Shown: positions 8,739-17,797, counted from the first letter of the stretch. The stretch is 64,000 nt of DNA from Williamsia limnetica (GCF_003217475.1 NZ_QJSP01000008.1:247462-311461), one strand, 5' to 3'. Translations and numbers: made by a program. Notes: generated by a model from the sequence alone, not told the origin.

Positions 8739-8791
8739 GACTGCCAGAGTACGGAACTTGCAGAGCCATGCAAATTTTCCTGCCCATGCAA
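8732..8791. promoter_or_regulatory. Candidate TetR operator with repeated CATGCAA half-sites
   Basis: A 16-bp dyad at 8758-8773, TTGCA-N6-TGCAA, lies 20 bases upstream of the TetR gene start. A further CCCATGCAA is at 8783-8791, an 18-base shift from GCCATGCAA at 8765-8773, and TTGCATG at 8732-8738 includes the start codon. Such spaced dyads are typical TetR targets. Assignment to this regulator is inferred from position only. Confidence 0.5.
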
Positions 8792-8898
8792 TATTGTCGA
8801 ATCAGTCACTCACTCCCGTCGCTATGACCGGCCTCACACATGACTGCCACGGTCACCGAACGTCACTCACCCGCGCTTCGTTCGATACGGTTGACGGC

Positions 8899-9393
8899 AT
8901 GCGCACACGTCTGGCCCGATCCATCGGAGGAGCCGTGATGGTCGGGGGCCTCATGGCCGCACTGACCGCCTGCGGCGGAGACGATTCGACCGCGTCGGAA
9001 ACGCCCGCCGACACGACGCAACCTGTGTCTTCGGCGCCCGCGGGCACCAGCCCGAGCCGCACCGCGTCCGCCGAGAATTCCAATGCCCCCGCAGTACCCG
9101 GACCGTCGCTTCCGCCGGCGACGTCCATACCCGATTCGAAGAAACTGCCCGACGTCGAGGGCACCCGGTGCGAGACTGTGAACGGCCCCGACGGTGCCTT
9201 GCACGTCGTCATTTTTCCTGGAGGTTCTGTGGACTGCGCTGTTGTGATGCCGATCGCAAAGGAATACAGCCCAAAGATCGCTACCGGCAGTCCGCAGCAG
9301 GTCAGCGGTTGGGATTGCGGCCCGTCGCAGACCCGGGGAGTGCTGTCACGCTGCACCAAGGGCAGCGACGCCTTCGGATTCTCGATCGAATAG
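8899..9393 (+). CDS. Small secreted lipoprotein, unknown function
   Basis: A 164-residue protein with a lipoprotein signal: a basic start (MRTRLARS), a hydrophobic stretch, and the lipobox LTAC before GGDD, so the mature protein should begin at a lipidated cysteine near residue 25. A Ser/Thr/Pro/Ala-rich linker to about residue 80 is followed by a small domain with four cysteines (RCETVNG, VDCAVV, GWDCGP, SRCTKG), which could form two disulfides. I do not recognise the family. The upstream frame extends further, but the signal peptide fixes this start. The TetR gene begins 2 bases after its stop. Confidence 0.8.
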   Translation: MRTRLARSIGGAVMVGGLMAALTACGGDDSTASETPADTTQPVSSAPAGTSPSRTASAENSNAPAVPGPSLPPATSIPDSKKLPDVEGTRCETVNGPDGALHVVIFPGGSVDCAVVMPIAKEYSPKIATGSPQQVSGWDCGPSQTRGVLSRCTKGSDAFGFSIE

Positions 9394-9395
9394 TC

Positions 9396-9971
9396 ATGGG
9401 AACGCCGGCGTCGCGCGACGCGTATTTCGAGACCGGGCTCGACATCCTCGCCAACGAGGGATACGGAGACCTGAAGCTTTCCGAGGTGTGCAACCGCCTC
9501 GGTGTCACCACGGGATCCTTCTACCACTTCTTCAAGAACTGGGGCGCCTACACCGACGCGCTGCTCCAGTACTGGCTCAAAACCCGAACGGTCCGGCAGA
9601 TGGAGGCCGCACGGGCCATCACCGACCCCTTCGAGCGCGTCAGCCTCCTCATCCAGGTGGGGCTGGCTCTCCCGCACGGCGCCGAAGCGGCGATTCGTAC
9701 CTGGAGCAGTGTGAGCCCCGAGGTCCGGCCCATCCAAGAAGAAGTGGACAAGAACCGCTACGCCATCGTCTACGAATCAGCGCTCGACCTACTGGGCGAC
9801 GTCGACAAGGCGCAGGGATTCGCCAGCTGGGCGATCTACATCCTCATCGGTTACGAGCAGGCCGCGCTGCCCCACGACGTGAGTTCACTCGGCTGGGTTG
9901 CCCAGCAGATGCTCGACTCACTCGCCGCGCAGGCAGGGTTGAACGTCAGCGGTAGTTTAGAAAATCAATAG
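9396..9971 (+). CDS. TetR family transcriptional regulator
   Basis: A 191-residue regulator with a TetR-type helix-turn-helix at about residues 10-50 (LKLSEVCNRLGVTTGSFYHFFKNW). The rest is the variable ligand-binding domain. It starts 2 bases after the lipoprotein gene stop, so the two are probably co-transcribed. Two TAGTTTAG copies 16 bases apart (9953-9960 and 9969-9976) span its 3' end and could be part of the promoter of the next gene. Target genes are unknown; the beta-oxidation block downstream is one possibility. Confidence 0.88.
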   Translation: MGTPASRDAYFETGLDILANEGYGDLKLSEVCNRLGVTTGSFYHFFKNWGAYTDALLQYWLKTRTVRQMEAARAITDPFERVSLLIQVGLALPHGAEAAIRTWSSVSPEVRPIQEEVDKNRYAIVYESALDLLGDVDKAQGFASWAIYILIGYEQAALPHDVSSLGWVAQQMLDSLAAQAGLNVSGSLENQ

Positions 9972-10047
9972 TTTAGGAACCATCCCTATCAGGTGGGGCT
10001 TCGAATAACAGAGGCCTGCTAAACCGCACATGATGAGGAGAGTTCAG

Positions 10048-10500
10048 ATGATTCGAATCGCGCGTACAACCTTGGGTGTTCTCGGAGCCACAGCCGGCGC
10101 CGCCGCACTGGCCTTTGCCGCCGCCCCCGCAGCCTCAGCGGCGCCGCCGCAGGTGTCCATCTGCCCCGGCCTCCCCGGCCAGGCGTCATCCACCGACCAG
10201 TGCATCGTCAGCTCCGGCCCGACCGGGCTCACGCTCGCCATCACCATCGACGGTGGCGAGGCCAGCGTGACCGGCGACAACTTCTCGGGACCCGCGGCCA
10301 TCGCCATCGGCGAGGGAGCCACAGTTAACATGACGGGCGTCAACCCCGGCCTCTCGATCGGTATCGCCGGCCCGGGCGGAGAGGTCACCGTGGACGGCAA
10401 AACCGCACCGACCTGCGTCGGCGGACTCGGCTTCGCAGGCGATTTCCAGACCGGCAAGGGCTGCATCAACAACGGCACCATGCAAATTCCTCTCGGCTGA
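10048..10500 (+). CDS. Small secreted protein, unknown function
   Basis: A 150-residue exported protein. The N-terminus MIRIARTTLGVLGATAGAAALAF is a signal peptide with a likely signal peptidase I site after ASA at about residue 31. The mature part is Gly/Thr/Ala-rich with alternating small and hydrophobic residues, suggestive of beta structure, and four cysteines (SICPG, DQCIV, PTCVGG, KGCIN) could form two disulfides. The ATG at 10048 has GAGGAG 8 bases upstream; upstream in-frame ATGs at 10030 and 10033 are less well placed. No family is recognised. Confidence 0.8.
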   Translation: MIRIARTTLGVLGATAGAAALAFAAAPAASAAPPQVSICPGLPGQASSTDQCIVSSGPTGLTLAITIDGGEASVTGDNFSGPAAIAIGEGATVNMTGVNPGLSIGIAGPGGEVTVDGKTAPTCVGGLGFAGDFQTGKGCINNGTMQIPLG

Positions 10501-10525
10501 GAAAACCGATACAGCTCTCACTTCG

Positions 10526-10590
10526 TCCACAGGTGCTCTAAGTTCAAATTCGCACCTGCGTCGCACCGTCGCGGCCTGGGCACCTGTGGA
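10526..10590. promoter_or_regulatory. Three GCACCTG elements upstream of acyl-CoA dehydrogenase gene
   Basis: TCCACAGGTGC at 10526-10536 pairs perfectly with GCACCTGTGGA at 10580-10590 (11 bp). A third element, GCACCTG, is at 10552-10558, forming a closer dyad with the first. The elements end about 10 bases before the gene start, so this is a candidate operator or a leader hairpin. The binding protein is unknown. Confidence 0.4.
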
Positions 10591-10600
10591 TGGAGGAGCA

Positions 10601-11758
10601 GTGCTTCGGACAGTGTTCGACGAGGAACATGAGGCTTTCCGCAAAGTCGTACGCGACTTCATCAGTCGCGAGGTCGCTCCGGTGCACCACGACTGGGAGC
10701 AACAGGGCCACCCACCACGCGAGTTCTACAACCGGCTCGGTGAGCTGGGCATCCTCGGGATCGAGGCTCCGGAGGAGTTCGGCGGTGGCGGCGCGAAGAC
10801 ATTCAAGTTCACCGCGGTCGTCACCGAAGAGGCGGCCCGCGCGGGCGTCACCTTCGGTTCGTACTCGGTGCACTCGAATTTGATCTTGCCGTACCTCGTC
10901 GAATATGCGACCGACGAGCAGAAGAAGCGCTGGCTCCCTGGCTTCGTCTCAGGCGACATCATGACCGCGATCGCGATGACCGAACCCGGAACCGGATCTG
11001 ATCTGGCCAACATCTCCACCACCGCCAAACTCTCCGAAGAGGGCGATCACTACATCCTCAACGGCGGTAAGACGTTCATCACCGGCGGAGCGCTCGCCGA
11101 CCTCATCCTTGTGGTCTGCCGCACCGCGGCCAGCACCGAAGAGAACCGCCGATCCGGCCTGACGATTCTCTGTGTCGACACGAAGTCCGAAGGCTTTTCG
11201 GTCGGTCGCAAGATCGACAAGATCGGGCTGAAGGCCTCCGACACCGCCGAGTTGAATTTCGACAACGTCCGGGTTCCCGTGACCGATCGCCTCGGCGACG
11301 AAGGCGAGGGCTTCAACTATCTGACCCACAACCTCGCCCAGGAACGGCTCACCATCGCGCTGCAGGCGTCCGCGTCCGCGCAGGCGGCACTGCAGCACGG
11401 GATCAACTACGTCAAGGAACGCACGATCTTCGGCAAGCCCTTGGCCGCATTCCAGAACACCAAATTCGTCCTGGCCGAATGCGCGACCGACGTCGACGCC
11501 ATCGTCCTAATGGCCGATCGGGCATTGGAACTCCACGACTCCGGCGACCTCTCGGTGGCCGACGCCGCGAAGGCGAAACTGTTCTGCACCGAAGGTGCCG
11601 GCCGGGTGATCGACAAATGCCTCCAGCTACACGGCGGCTACGGGTACGTCACCGAATACCCGATCGCCCGGCTGTACGCCGACTCACGGGTGTCACGCAT
11701 CTACGGCGGCACCAGCGAGGTCATGAAAACCATCATCGCCAAATCCCTTGGCATCTAA
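10601..11758 (+). CDS. Acyl-CoA dehydrogenase
   Basis: A 385-residue FAD-dependent acyl-CoA dehydrogenase that makes the 2,3-double bond in beta-oxidation. AMTEPGTGSDLANISTTA is the FAD/substrate signature, RTIFGKPLAAFQ the mid-domain motif, and LHGGYGYVTEYPIARLYADS with IYGGTSEVMK the C-terminal signature. The YGGT form lacks the MCAD-type glutamate, so the base is probably on another helix, as in LCAD- or isovaleryl-type enzymes. I chose the GTG at 10601 because GGAGGAG lies directly upstream; an earlier GTG at 10586 is in frame. Thiolase follows on the same strand. Confidence 0.92.
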   Translation: MLRTVFDEEHEAFRKVVRDFISREVAPVHHDWEQQGHPPREFYNRLGELGILGIEAPEEFGGGGAKTFKFTAVVTEEAARAGVTFGSYSVHSNLILPYLVEYATDEQKKRWLPGFVSGDIMTAIAMTEPGTGSDLANISTTAKLSEEGDHYILNGGKTFITGGALADLILVVCRTAASTEENRRSGLTILCVDTKSEGFSVGRKIDKIGLKASDTAELNFDNVRVPVTDRLGDEGEGFNYLTHNLAQERLTIALQASASAQAALQHGINYVKERTIFGKPLAAFQNTKFVLAECATDVDAIVLMADRALELHDSGDLSVADAAKAKLFCTEGAGRVIDKCLQLHGGYGYVTEYPIARLYADSRVSRIYGGTSEVMKTIIAKSLGI

Positions 11759-11850
11759 TTCGGCGATAACGGGTAGATCTGGCGAGCAAAACGCCAGGTG
11801 GGCACCGCCACAAGGCCCCATCATCGGTGCAACAGAGGAGTGAAACACAC

Positions 11851-13017
11851 ATGCGCGATGCAGTGATCGTCGATGCCGTCCGCAGCCCCGTCGGCAAACG
11901 CGGCGGCGGTCTGTCAGGACTCCATCCAGTCGACTTGTCAGCCCAGGTGTTGCAGGCACTTGCCGCCCGAAACAATCTGGATCCCGCCCGGGTCGACGAC
12001 GTCATCTGGGGATGCGTATCGCAGGTCGGTGAGCAGGCCGGTTGCATCGGCCGGTACTCCGTACTCGCAGCGGGCTGGCCGGAAGAGGTACCGGGCTTCA
12101 CCGTCGACCGCCAGTGCGGATCGTCGCAACAGGCCGTGCATCTCGCCGCTGCCGGGGTCATCGCCGGCCACTACGACGTCGCCGTCGCCGGCGGCGTGGA
12201 GTCGATGTCGAGGGTTCCGATGGGTGCGGCGAAAGCAGAAGGCGCACACGGTAAACCGTTCGGGCCCATGGTTCGCGAGCGGTACAACAATTTCGCGTTC
12301 AACCAGGGCATCGGTGCAGAGATGATCGCCGACGAATTCGGCTTGAGTCGAACCGATCTGGATCAGCACGCCCTCGACTCCCACGAAAAAGCCGCAGCCG
12401 CCATCGACGAAGGACGCTTCGACGACCAGATCGCACCGATCACCGTGACCGCCGACGACGGCACCACCACCGTGATCACCACCGACGAGGGCATTCGTCG
12501 CGGCGGCAGCCTCGACAAACTCGCCGGCCTCAAAACCCCGTTCAAAGAGGATGGCGTCATCTCCGCAGGCAACGCCTCGCAGATCTCCGACGGCTCAGCC
12601 GCGCTGCTGATCACCACCAGCGAACTGGCATCGGTCTACGGCTGGACCCCGATCGCACGAGTCCACGCGGTGTCGGTCGTCGGCGCAGATCCGATCACCA
12701 TGCTCAAAGGTCCGATCCCCGCGACCGCCAAAGTGCTCGCACGGGCGGGGATGTCGATCGACGACATCGGCACCTTCGAGATCAACGAAGCGTTCGCGTC
12801 GGTCTCACTGGGCTGGCAACGCAGCACCGGTGCCGACTACAGCCGCCTCAACCCAGACGGAGGCGCAATGGCACTGGGCCACCCCCTCGGCGGCTCCGGC
12901 GCGCGACTGATGACCACGATGATCCACCGCATGCGCGCACAAGGGATCCAGTACGGTCTGCAGTCGATGTGCGAGGGAGGCGGCATGGCGAACGCCACTG
13001 TGTTAGAGCTCTGCTAA
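11851..13017 (+). CDS. Acetyl-CoA acetyltransferase (thiolase)
   Basis: A 388-residue thiolase catalysing thiolytic cleavage of 3-ketoacyl-CoA, the last beta-oxidation step, or the reverse condensation. The nucleophile is C89 in VDRQCGSSQQA. NEAFAS, GGAMALGHPLGGSGARLM (histidine) and SMCEGGGMANATVLE (second cysteine) are the standard signatures. The ATG at 11851 follows AGAGGAG; the frame opens at 11827. It lies 92 bases after the acyl-CoA dehydrogenase and converges with a second dehydrogenase pair, consistent with one degradation pathway. The chain length and nature of the substrate cannot be read from sequence. Confidence 0.93.
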   Translation: MRDAVIVDAVRSPVGKRGGGLSGLHPVDLSAQVLQALAARNNLDPARVDDVIWGCVSQVGEQAGCIGRYSVLAAGWPEEVPGFTVDRQCGSSQQAVHLAAAGVIAGHYDVAVAGGVESMSRVPMGAAKAEGAHGKPFGPMVRERYNNFAFNQGIGAEMIADEFGLSRTDLDQHALDSHEKAAAAIDEGRFDDQIAPITVTADDGTTTVITTDEGIRRGGSLDKLAGLKTPFKEDGVISAGNASQISDGSAALLITTSELASVYGWTPIARVHAVSVVGADPITMLKGPIPATAKVLARAGMSIDDIGTFEINEAFASVSLGWQRSTGADYSRLNPDGGAMALGHPLGGSGARLMTTMIHRMRAQGIQYGLQSMCEGGGMANATVLELC

Positions 13018-13143
13018 CTGCTCGCTTCAGGCTGGGCCTTGTTGCGCGTTCTTCGTTCGTCACGTGGACGCTTCGCGCCGCGTTCCTCTCTGCATCACGC
13101 GCGGCCCAGCCCTCCGCTCACGCAGAGGCGGGCCCAGGCGCGC

Positions 13144-14163
13144 TCAGCCGCCACTCACCAACAGAGGCCAAAGTCCTTCAGATCCTGCGGCTGACGCTGC
13201 CCGCGTCAGCTCGTCATCCCATGATCTGACGGATCCGTATTCGCTTCGCCAGGAGAGCAATCGGTTGGTGTAGCGGTGCAGGTCGTGCTCGCGGGTGAAG
13301 CCGATGGCACCCAGCACCTGGTGGGCGTTTCGCACCACCACCGAGGCGGCGTGCCCGGTCACCGATCTCGACGCCGCGACCGCCAGCGCCGTTCTCGGGT
13401 CGCCGAAGCCGTGTGTTCCGGCCAGGTCGGCCGCTGCGTCGGTGGTGGCATCCGCGAGGGCGGTCTCGGCAGCGAGGTCGGCGACCATGTGCTGTACCGC
13501 CTGGAACTTCGCCAATGGGCGACCGAATTGCACTCGGGCTCCCGCGTGTTCGATGACGATCTGCTGGATCCGGCTCATCGCGCCGACCATCAGGTGGCTT
13601 CTCGTCAGGGCACCGCGCAAGCGGAGTTCACCCACCACCGCCGCGGGCACCGGGGTTCCGTCCAGTTCTGAGGTGTCCACCACCACCGCATCGCGTGACT
13701 CCCCGGCCCTGTTGTGTCCGGGCTCGATACGCGCCCGCGAACGCGCGAGGGGGACGACCTGCCAATCATCACCGCTGCGCCACAACAGGACCAGCTCGTC
13801 GGCCTCACCCGCCCAGGGCACGGCACCAGATCGCCCCTCGTGATCCAGCACCGCCACGGTACGAATATCGTTGTCGCGCGCCGCGATACCTGCGGTGTCG
13901 AGCAACCAACCCGCCAGCACATCATTCTCGGCAACCGGCACCCGGGCCGCGTTCATCCCGACAGCGCGCAGCAGCTGAGCAGACTCGGCCCATCCGGCCT
14001 CGCCGCCCTGCCGGTCGGGGCCGCCGGTGAGCCGGTCGAGCCCGGTCTCGCGCAAGGTCGCCCACAGGTCCAGATCGATACCCGCGGAGTTCGGCGCCGA
14101 ATCCTCATGACGGCCGAAGAGCGACGAGAGCAGCTCGGCCAGTTCGTTGTTCGGAGTACTCAT
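13144..14163 (-). CDS. Acyl-CoA dehydrogenase, short subunit of a likely heteromer
   Basis: A 339-residue FadE-like protein. The C-terminal half is recognisable (RVQFGRPLAKFQAVQHMVADLAAE, later VLGAIGFTREHDLHRYTNRL), but the N-terminal half is divergent and shorter than in homotetrameric enzymes. Its ATG overlaps the stop of the next acyl-CoA dehydrogenase gene (TGATG), so the two subunits are made together. Adjacent unequal FadE genes forming alpha2-beta2 enzymes are known from mycobacterial steroid side-chain degradation (for example FadE28-FadE29). By analogy this subunit may bind FAD or substrate jointly with its partner; that is inference. Confidence 0.85.
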   Translation of the reverse strand: MSTPNNELAELLSSLFGRHEDSAPNSAGIDLDLWATLRETGLDRLTGGPDRQGGEAGWAESAQLLRAVGMNAARVPVAENDVLAGWLLDTAGIAARDNDIRTVAVLDHEGRSGAVPWAGEADELVLLWRSGDDWQVVPLARSRARIEPGHNRAGESRDAVVVDTSELDGTPVPAAVVGELRLRGALTRSHLMVGAMSRIQQIVIEHAGARVQFGRPLAKFQAVQHMVADLAAETALADATTDAAADLAGTHGFGDPRTALAVAASRSVTGHAASVVVRNAHQVLGAIGFTREHDLHRYTNRLLSWRSEYGSVRSWDDELTRAASAAGSEGLWPLLVSGG

Positions 14164-15293
14164 CAGCGCATCCCCAATCCTCGTGCGATCACACCGCGGA
14201 GCACTTCGGTGGTGCCTCCACGCAACGTGAAGCCGGGCCTCTGGGTCACTCCGACGTCGACTCGGTGCACGAAATCCTCTCCGCACCCGGCACTGTCGTC
14301 GACCATGAGGTCGAACAGATCCACGATGTCACCCTCGGTGCCCGTGCCGAGCATCTTCACCACCGCAGCGTCGACGTCGGCGTCCTCACCGCGCGACAGG
14401 GTGGTGGCGACGTTGCGAGAGAGCTGATGCAGACCGAACATCCGGGCGGCCAGCCGGCCGACCGCCGGATCCTCCGGCAGCCGGCCCGCCGACATCTCGT
14501 CGCACGCCGACGCCAGCACCCCGAACGTCGACATGAAACGTTCGGGTCCGCTGCGCTCGAACCCCAGCTCCGACGTCACCTGATGCCAGCCGTCACCGAT
14601 CTTTCCCAAGACCAGGTCGTCCGGCACGAAGACGTCGTCGAGACGCACCTCGTTGAAATGGTGGTCACCGCCCATCGTGATGATCGGACTGATCTCGACG
14701 CCGGGCGAATCGAGCATCACGATGAATTGACTGAGTCCCGCATGCCGGTTCGCGGGGTCGACCGGTTCGGTTCTCGCCAGGGCGAAGAACCCGTGTGCCA
14801 GGTGGGCTCCCGACGTCCACAGTTTGGTCCCGTTGATCGTCCAGCCGTTCTCGACCCGGGTCGCCTTGGTGCGCACGCTCGCGAGGTCCGATCCGGACTC
14901 CGATTCGCTCATCCCGATGGCCCAGAAAAGCTCGCCCGCGGTGATGGCGGGCAGGAAGCGTGCCTTCTGGGCGTCGGTGCCGAACCGCACGAGCGTCGGT
15001 GCCGCCTGGCGATCGGCGATCCAGTGAGCCGCCACCGGAGCACCCACGGCGAGAAGTTCTTCGGTGACCACGAACCGTTCGAGAAATCCCCGCCCGTGGC
15101 CGCCGAGTTCAACCGGGATGGTCATCCCCAGCCACCCCTGCTCAGCCAGCATCCGACTGAAATCCGGATCCCAGCCGGTCAGCCAGCAATCGACCGCCGG
15201 AGTGAAATCACCCTCTGCCACACAACGATTCAGGAATCCGCGCACCTCGACACGTAACTCGTCGAGTTGTTTCTGTGACGGAAGCTCACTCAC
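14163..15293 (-). CDS. Acyl-CoA dehydrogenase, large subunit of a likely heteromer
   Basis: A 376-residue acyl-CoA dehydrogenase. GWLGMTIPVELGGHGRG and AIGMSESESGSDLASVRTKA are the substrate/FAD signatures, and the C-terminus PGFTLRGGTTEVLRGVIARGLG is the usual closing motif. The frame is open far upstream, but the GTG at 15293 gives VSELPSQKQLDELRVEVRGFL, a normal N-terminus. This start overlaps the stop of the enoyl-CoA hydratase gene by 8 bases, and its own stop overlaps the next ATG, giving a tightly coupled three-gene operon. It probably pairs with the short subunit downstream. Confidence 0.9.
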   Translation of the reverse strand: MSELPSQKQLDELRVEVRGFLNRCVAEGDFTPAVDCWLTGWDPDFSRMLAEQGWLGMTIPVELGGHGRGFLERFVVTEELLAVGAPVAAHWIADRQAAPTLVRFGTDAQKARFLPAITAGELFWAIGMSESESGSDLASVRTKATRVENGWTINGTKLWTSGAHLAHGFFALARTEPVDPANRHAGLSQFIVMLDSPGVEISPIITMGGDHHFNEVRLDDVFVPDDLVLGKIGDGWHQVTSELGFERSGPERFMSTFGVLASACDEMSAGRLPEDPAVGRLAARMFGLHQLSRNVATTLSRGEDADVDAAVVKMLGTGTEGDIVDLFDLMVDDSAGCGEDFVHRVDVGVTQRPGFTLRGGTTEVLRGVIARGLGMR

Positions 15294-16098
15294 CGGTGAA
15301 CTCTCCGACCCGGCGTTCCCCGAAGGCAGCGAGCGCTTCGCGATGATCGTCGGTGGGGTGCGAAAGTGCCTGCATCGCCGCGGACAGTTCGAGGAATCCG
15401 TCGAAGTCCTGCCGCCCGGATTCGCGCAGCAGTCGCTTTGTGGCCCGCAATGCGTGGGGCGGGTTGACGGCCACCCTGGCGGCCAGATCGTTTGCAGCGC
15501 TGAGCAGTTCATCCGGTTCCACCACCCGTGAGACCAGACCCCACTCGAGCGCGGTGGCCGCGTCGACCCGATCGCCGGTGAATGCCATCTCCGCGGCGCG
15601 GGCGGCACCCACGGCACGTGGGAGCAACCAGGCACCGCCGTCGCCGGGAATGATGCCGAGTTTGACAAAGCTCTCGGCGAAAAACGCTTTGGTAGACGCA
15701 ATCCTCATGTCGCACATCAGTGTCAGGTCGCACCCTGCACCGACTGCGGGCCCGTTCACCGCCGCGATCAGCGGGAGCTCGCAGGAATACACCGCGCGGG
15801 CCAGCTTCTGGATGCCCCGCCGGTACCCCTGATAGATCTGATGCGGCTTGCCACCGAACATGCCGTTGCCGTCGACCATGTCCTTGACGTTGCCGCCCGC
15901 CGAGAAGGCGCTACCAGCACCGGTCAGGATCACCACCCGGGCCTGCGGGTCGGTGTTCGCTGCCTCCACCAGCTCGACCAGCCGCTGCACCACATCGTCC
16001 CCCGAGATCGGGTTCCGGGAGTCGGGGAGATTCAGGGTCCACGTGGTGACGTGGCCCTCGGTGTGGGCAAGGACGACATCGGTCGATTCAGACATCAT
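15286..16098 (-). CDS. Enoyl-CoA hydratase/isomerase family protein
   Basis: A 270-residue crotonase-fold enzyme hydrating 2-enoyl-CoA (or isomerising it). The oxyanion-hole region is SAFSAGGNVKDM, followed by AVNGPAVGAGCDLTLMCDMRIAS and FVKLGIIPGDGGAWLLPRAVG, with the acidic residue placed as in hydratases. The start is one of two adjacent ATGs (16098 or 16095, giving MMSES or MSES); upstream residues in the open frame are not protein-like. First gene of a minus-strand operon with the two acyl-CoA dehydrogenases, divergent from the acyl-CoA ligase. Confidence 0.9.
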   Translation of the reverse strand: MMSESTDVVLAHTEGHVTTWTLNLPDSRNPISGDDVVQRLVELVEAANTDPQARVVILTGAGSAFSAGGNVKDMVDGNGMFGGKPHQIYQGYRRGIQKLARAVYSCELPLIAAVNGPAVGAGCDLTLMCDMRIASTKAFFAESFVKLGIIPGDGGAWLLPRAVGAARAAEMAFTGDRVDAATALEWGLVSRVVEPDELLSAANDLAARVAVNPPHALRATKRLLRESGRQDFDGFLELSAAMQALSHPTDDHREALAAFGERRVGEFTGE

Positions 16099-16213
16099 TC
16101 GATCCGTTCGGGTCGGGGGTCGTACGGCGTGGATCGACCCGCGGCAGGGCCGGCGTACCACCAATTCAGCACAAGGGCCCAGCCTAGCCACCGCACCGCG
16201 ATACAAGTGGAGG

Positions 16214-17797
16214 ATGCAGTTTCGAGATTCGCCGTCCGCAGGCGGCGGGATGACGCTCAGCGATCAGGTGGCGCGGCACGCGCGCCGGACCCCTGACGCG
16301 ACCGCGATCCGCCACGATGACACCGGGACCAGTTACCGCGACCTCGACCAGCAAGCGGGCCGGCTGGCCCGGGTATTCGGCGAACGCGGAATCGGGGCCG
16401 GAGACCGGGTCGCGGTGCTTGCGCACAACCATCCGGTGATCGTCGTGACGTTGCTGGCCTGCACTCGGATCGGCGCGATCGCGGTACCGCTGAACTTCCG
16501 GTGTGTGGCTGCGGAAATCGAGTACATGCTGAGCGATTGCGGCGCGGTCTTCCTCATCGTCGACGCCGAGTGCACATCGGTGGCGGCCGCCGCGCTGCCG
16601 GGAGCCGGCGGTATCCGGGGCGGACTGGTGGTCGGGGGTGCGCGTGCGACATCCCTCCCACAGTTCGATAACTACGCGGTCACACTGGCGGCCACCGCCG
16701 ACGTTGCGCACGAGTCCCCGGTGGACGAGAGATCGCCGGCCCTGATCATGTACACCTCCGGGACCACCGGGCGGCCCAAAGGCGCGGTGCTCAGCCATCT
16801 CAATCTCTTCGTCCAGGTGACGAGCCGCATCGCTCATTCGGGTACGCCGACCACGTGCCGGGTCTGGCTTGCCGCGACCCCGCTGTTCCACATCGGCGGT
16901 ATCAGCGCCGTACTTCACTCGGTGTATCTCGGCGGCACCCTGGTCATCGGCGGGTCACGCGAGTTCGATCCCGCGGCCATCGTGGATATGTTCGAACGCG
17001 AAAAGGTCTCGTCCTGTTTTTTGGTTCCGCAGCAATGGCAGGCAGTCTGCGCGGTGCCGGGGATCGCGGAGCGGGATCTGTCCGCGTTGACAGCCATCGC
17101 ATGGGGCGGTGCGCCGGCGTCGACGACCCTGTTGCGCACCCTGATCGACACGTTTCCGGGCGCAGAGCTGAGCACCTCCTTCGGGCAGACCGAATGCAGC
17201 CCCGTGACGACGGTGCTCCGCGGCGCCGACGCGACCCGCAAGATCGGATCGATCGGCACTCCGCTGCTGAACGTCGAGGTTCGCGTCGTCGACGCCGACA
17301 TGAACGACGTCCCGCAGGGCATGGTCGGCGAGATCGTCTATCGCGGTCCGACTGTCATGAGTGGCTACTGGAACAACCCCGAAGAGAACGCAGCAGCGTT
17401 CCGGGGCGGCTGGTTCCACTCCGGAGACCTGGTGCGTGAAGACGAGGACGGCTACCTCTTTCTGGTCGACCGCCTCAAGGACATGATCATCTCCGGGGGC
17501 GAGAACATCTATTGCGCAGAGGTCGAGAACACGATCGCCGCCCATCCGGCAGTCGCCGAGGTCGCGGTCATCGGACTGCCGGACAGTAGGTGGGGCGAGG
17601 TCCCGCATGCAGTGATCGTCACGCGACCGGACGCCGTTGCCCCCTCTGATGCCGACATCGAGCAGTGGTGTCGGGCGCATCTCGCGGCGTACAAGTGCCC
17701 TCGGAACATCACGCTCACCTCTGAGCTGCCACGCAATGCGGGCGGCAAGGTGATCAAGGCAGAACTTCGGGAGCGGGTGCAGTCCGACAACAAGTGA
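16214..17797 (+). CDS. Acyl-CoA synthetase (AMP-binding, FadD-like)
   Basis: A 527-residue ANL-family ligase that activates a carboxylic acid with ATP and CoA. The P-loop-like motif is LIMYTSGTTGRPKGAVLSH. STSFGQTE, GGWFHSGDLV, VDRLKDMIISGGENIYCAEVE and the C-terminal GGKVIK lysine are all present, so it should be active. The start is uncertain: ATG 16214 abuts GGAGG, and ATG 16250 (MTLSDQVARHA) is the more usual N-terminus. It is divergent from the hydratase and dehydrogenase operon, consistent with supplying acyl-CoA to it. Confidence 0.9.
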   Translation: MQFRDSPSAGGGMTLSDQVARHARRTPDATAIRHDDTGTSYRDLDQQAGRLARVFGERGIGAGDRVAVLAHNHPVIVVTLLACTRIGAIAVPLNFRCVAAEIEYMLSDCGAVFLIVDAECTSVAAAALPGAGGIRGGLVVGGARATSLPQFDNYAVTLAATADVAHESPVDERSPALIMYTSGTTGRPKGAVLSHLNLFVQVTSRIAHSGTPTTCRVWLAATPLFHIGGISAVLHSVYLGGTLVIGGSREFDPAAIVDMFEREKVSSCFLVPQQWQAVCAVPGIAERDLSALTAIAWGGAPASTTLLRTLIDTFPGAELSTSFGQTECSPVTTVLRGADATRKIGSIGTPLLNVEVRVVDADMNDVPQGMVGEIVYRGPTVMSGYWNNPEENAAAFRGGWFHSGDLVREDEDGYLFLVDRLKDMIISGGENIYCAEVENTIAAHPAVAEVAVIGLPDSRWGEVPHAVIVTRPDAVAPSDADIEQWCRAHLAAYKCPRNITLTSELPRNAGGKVIKAELRERVQSDNK

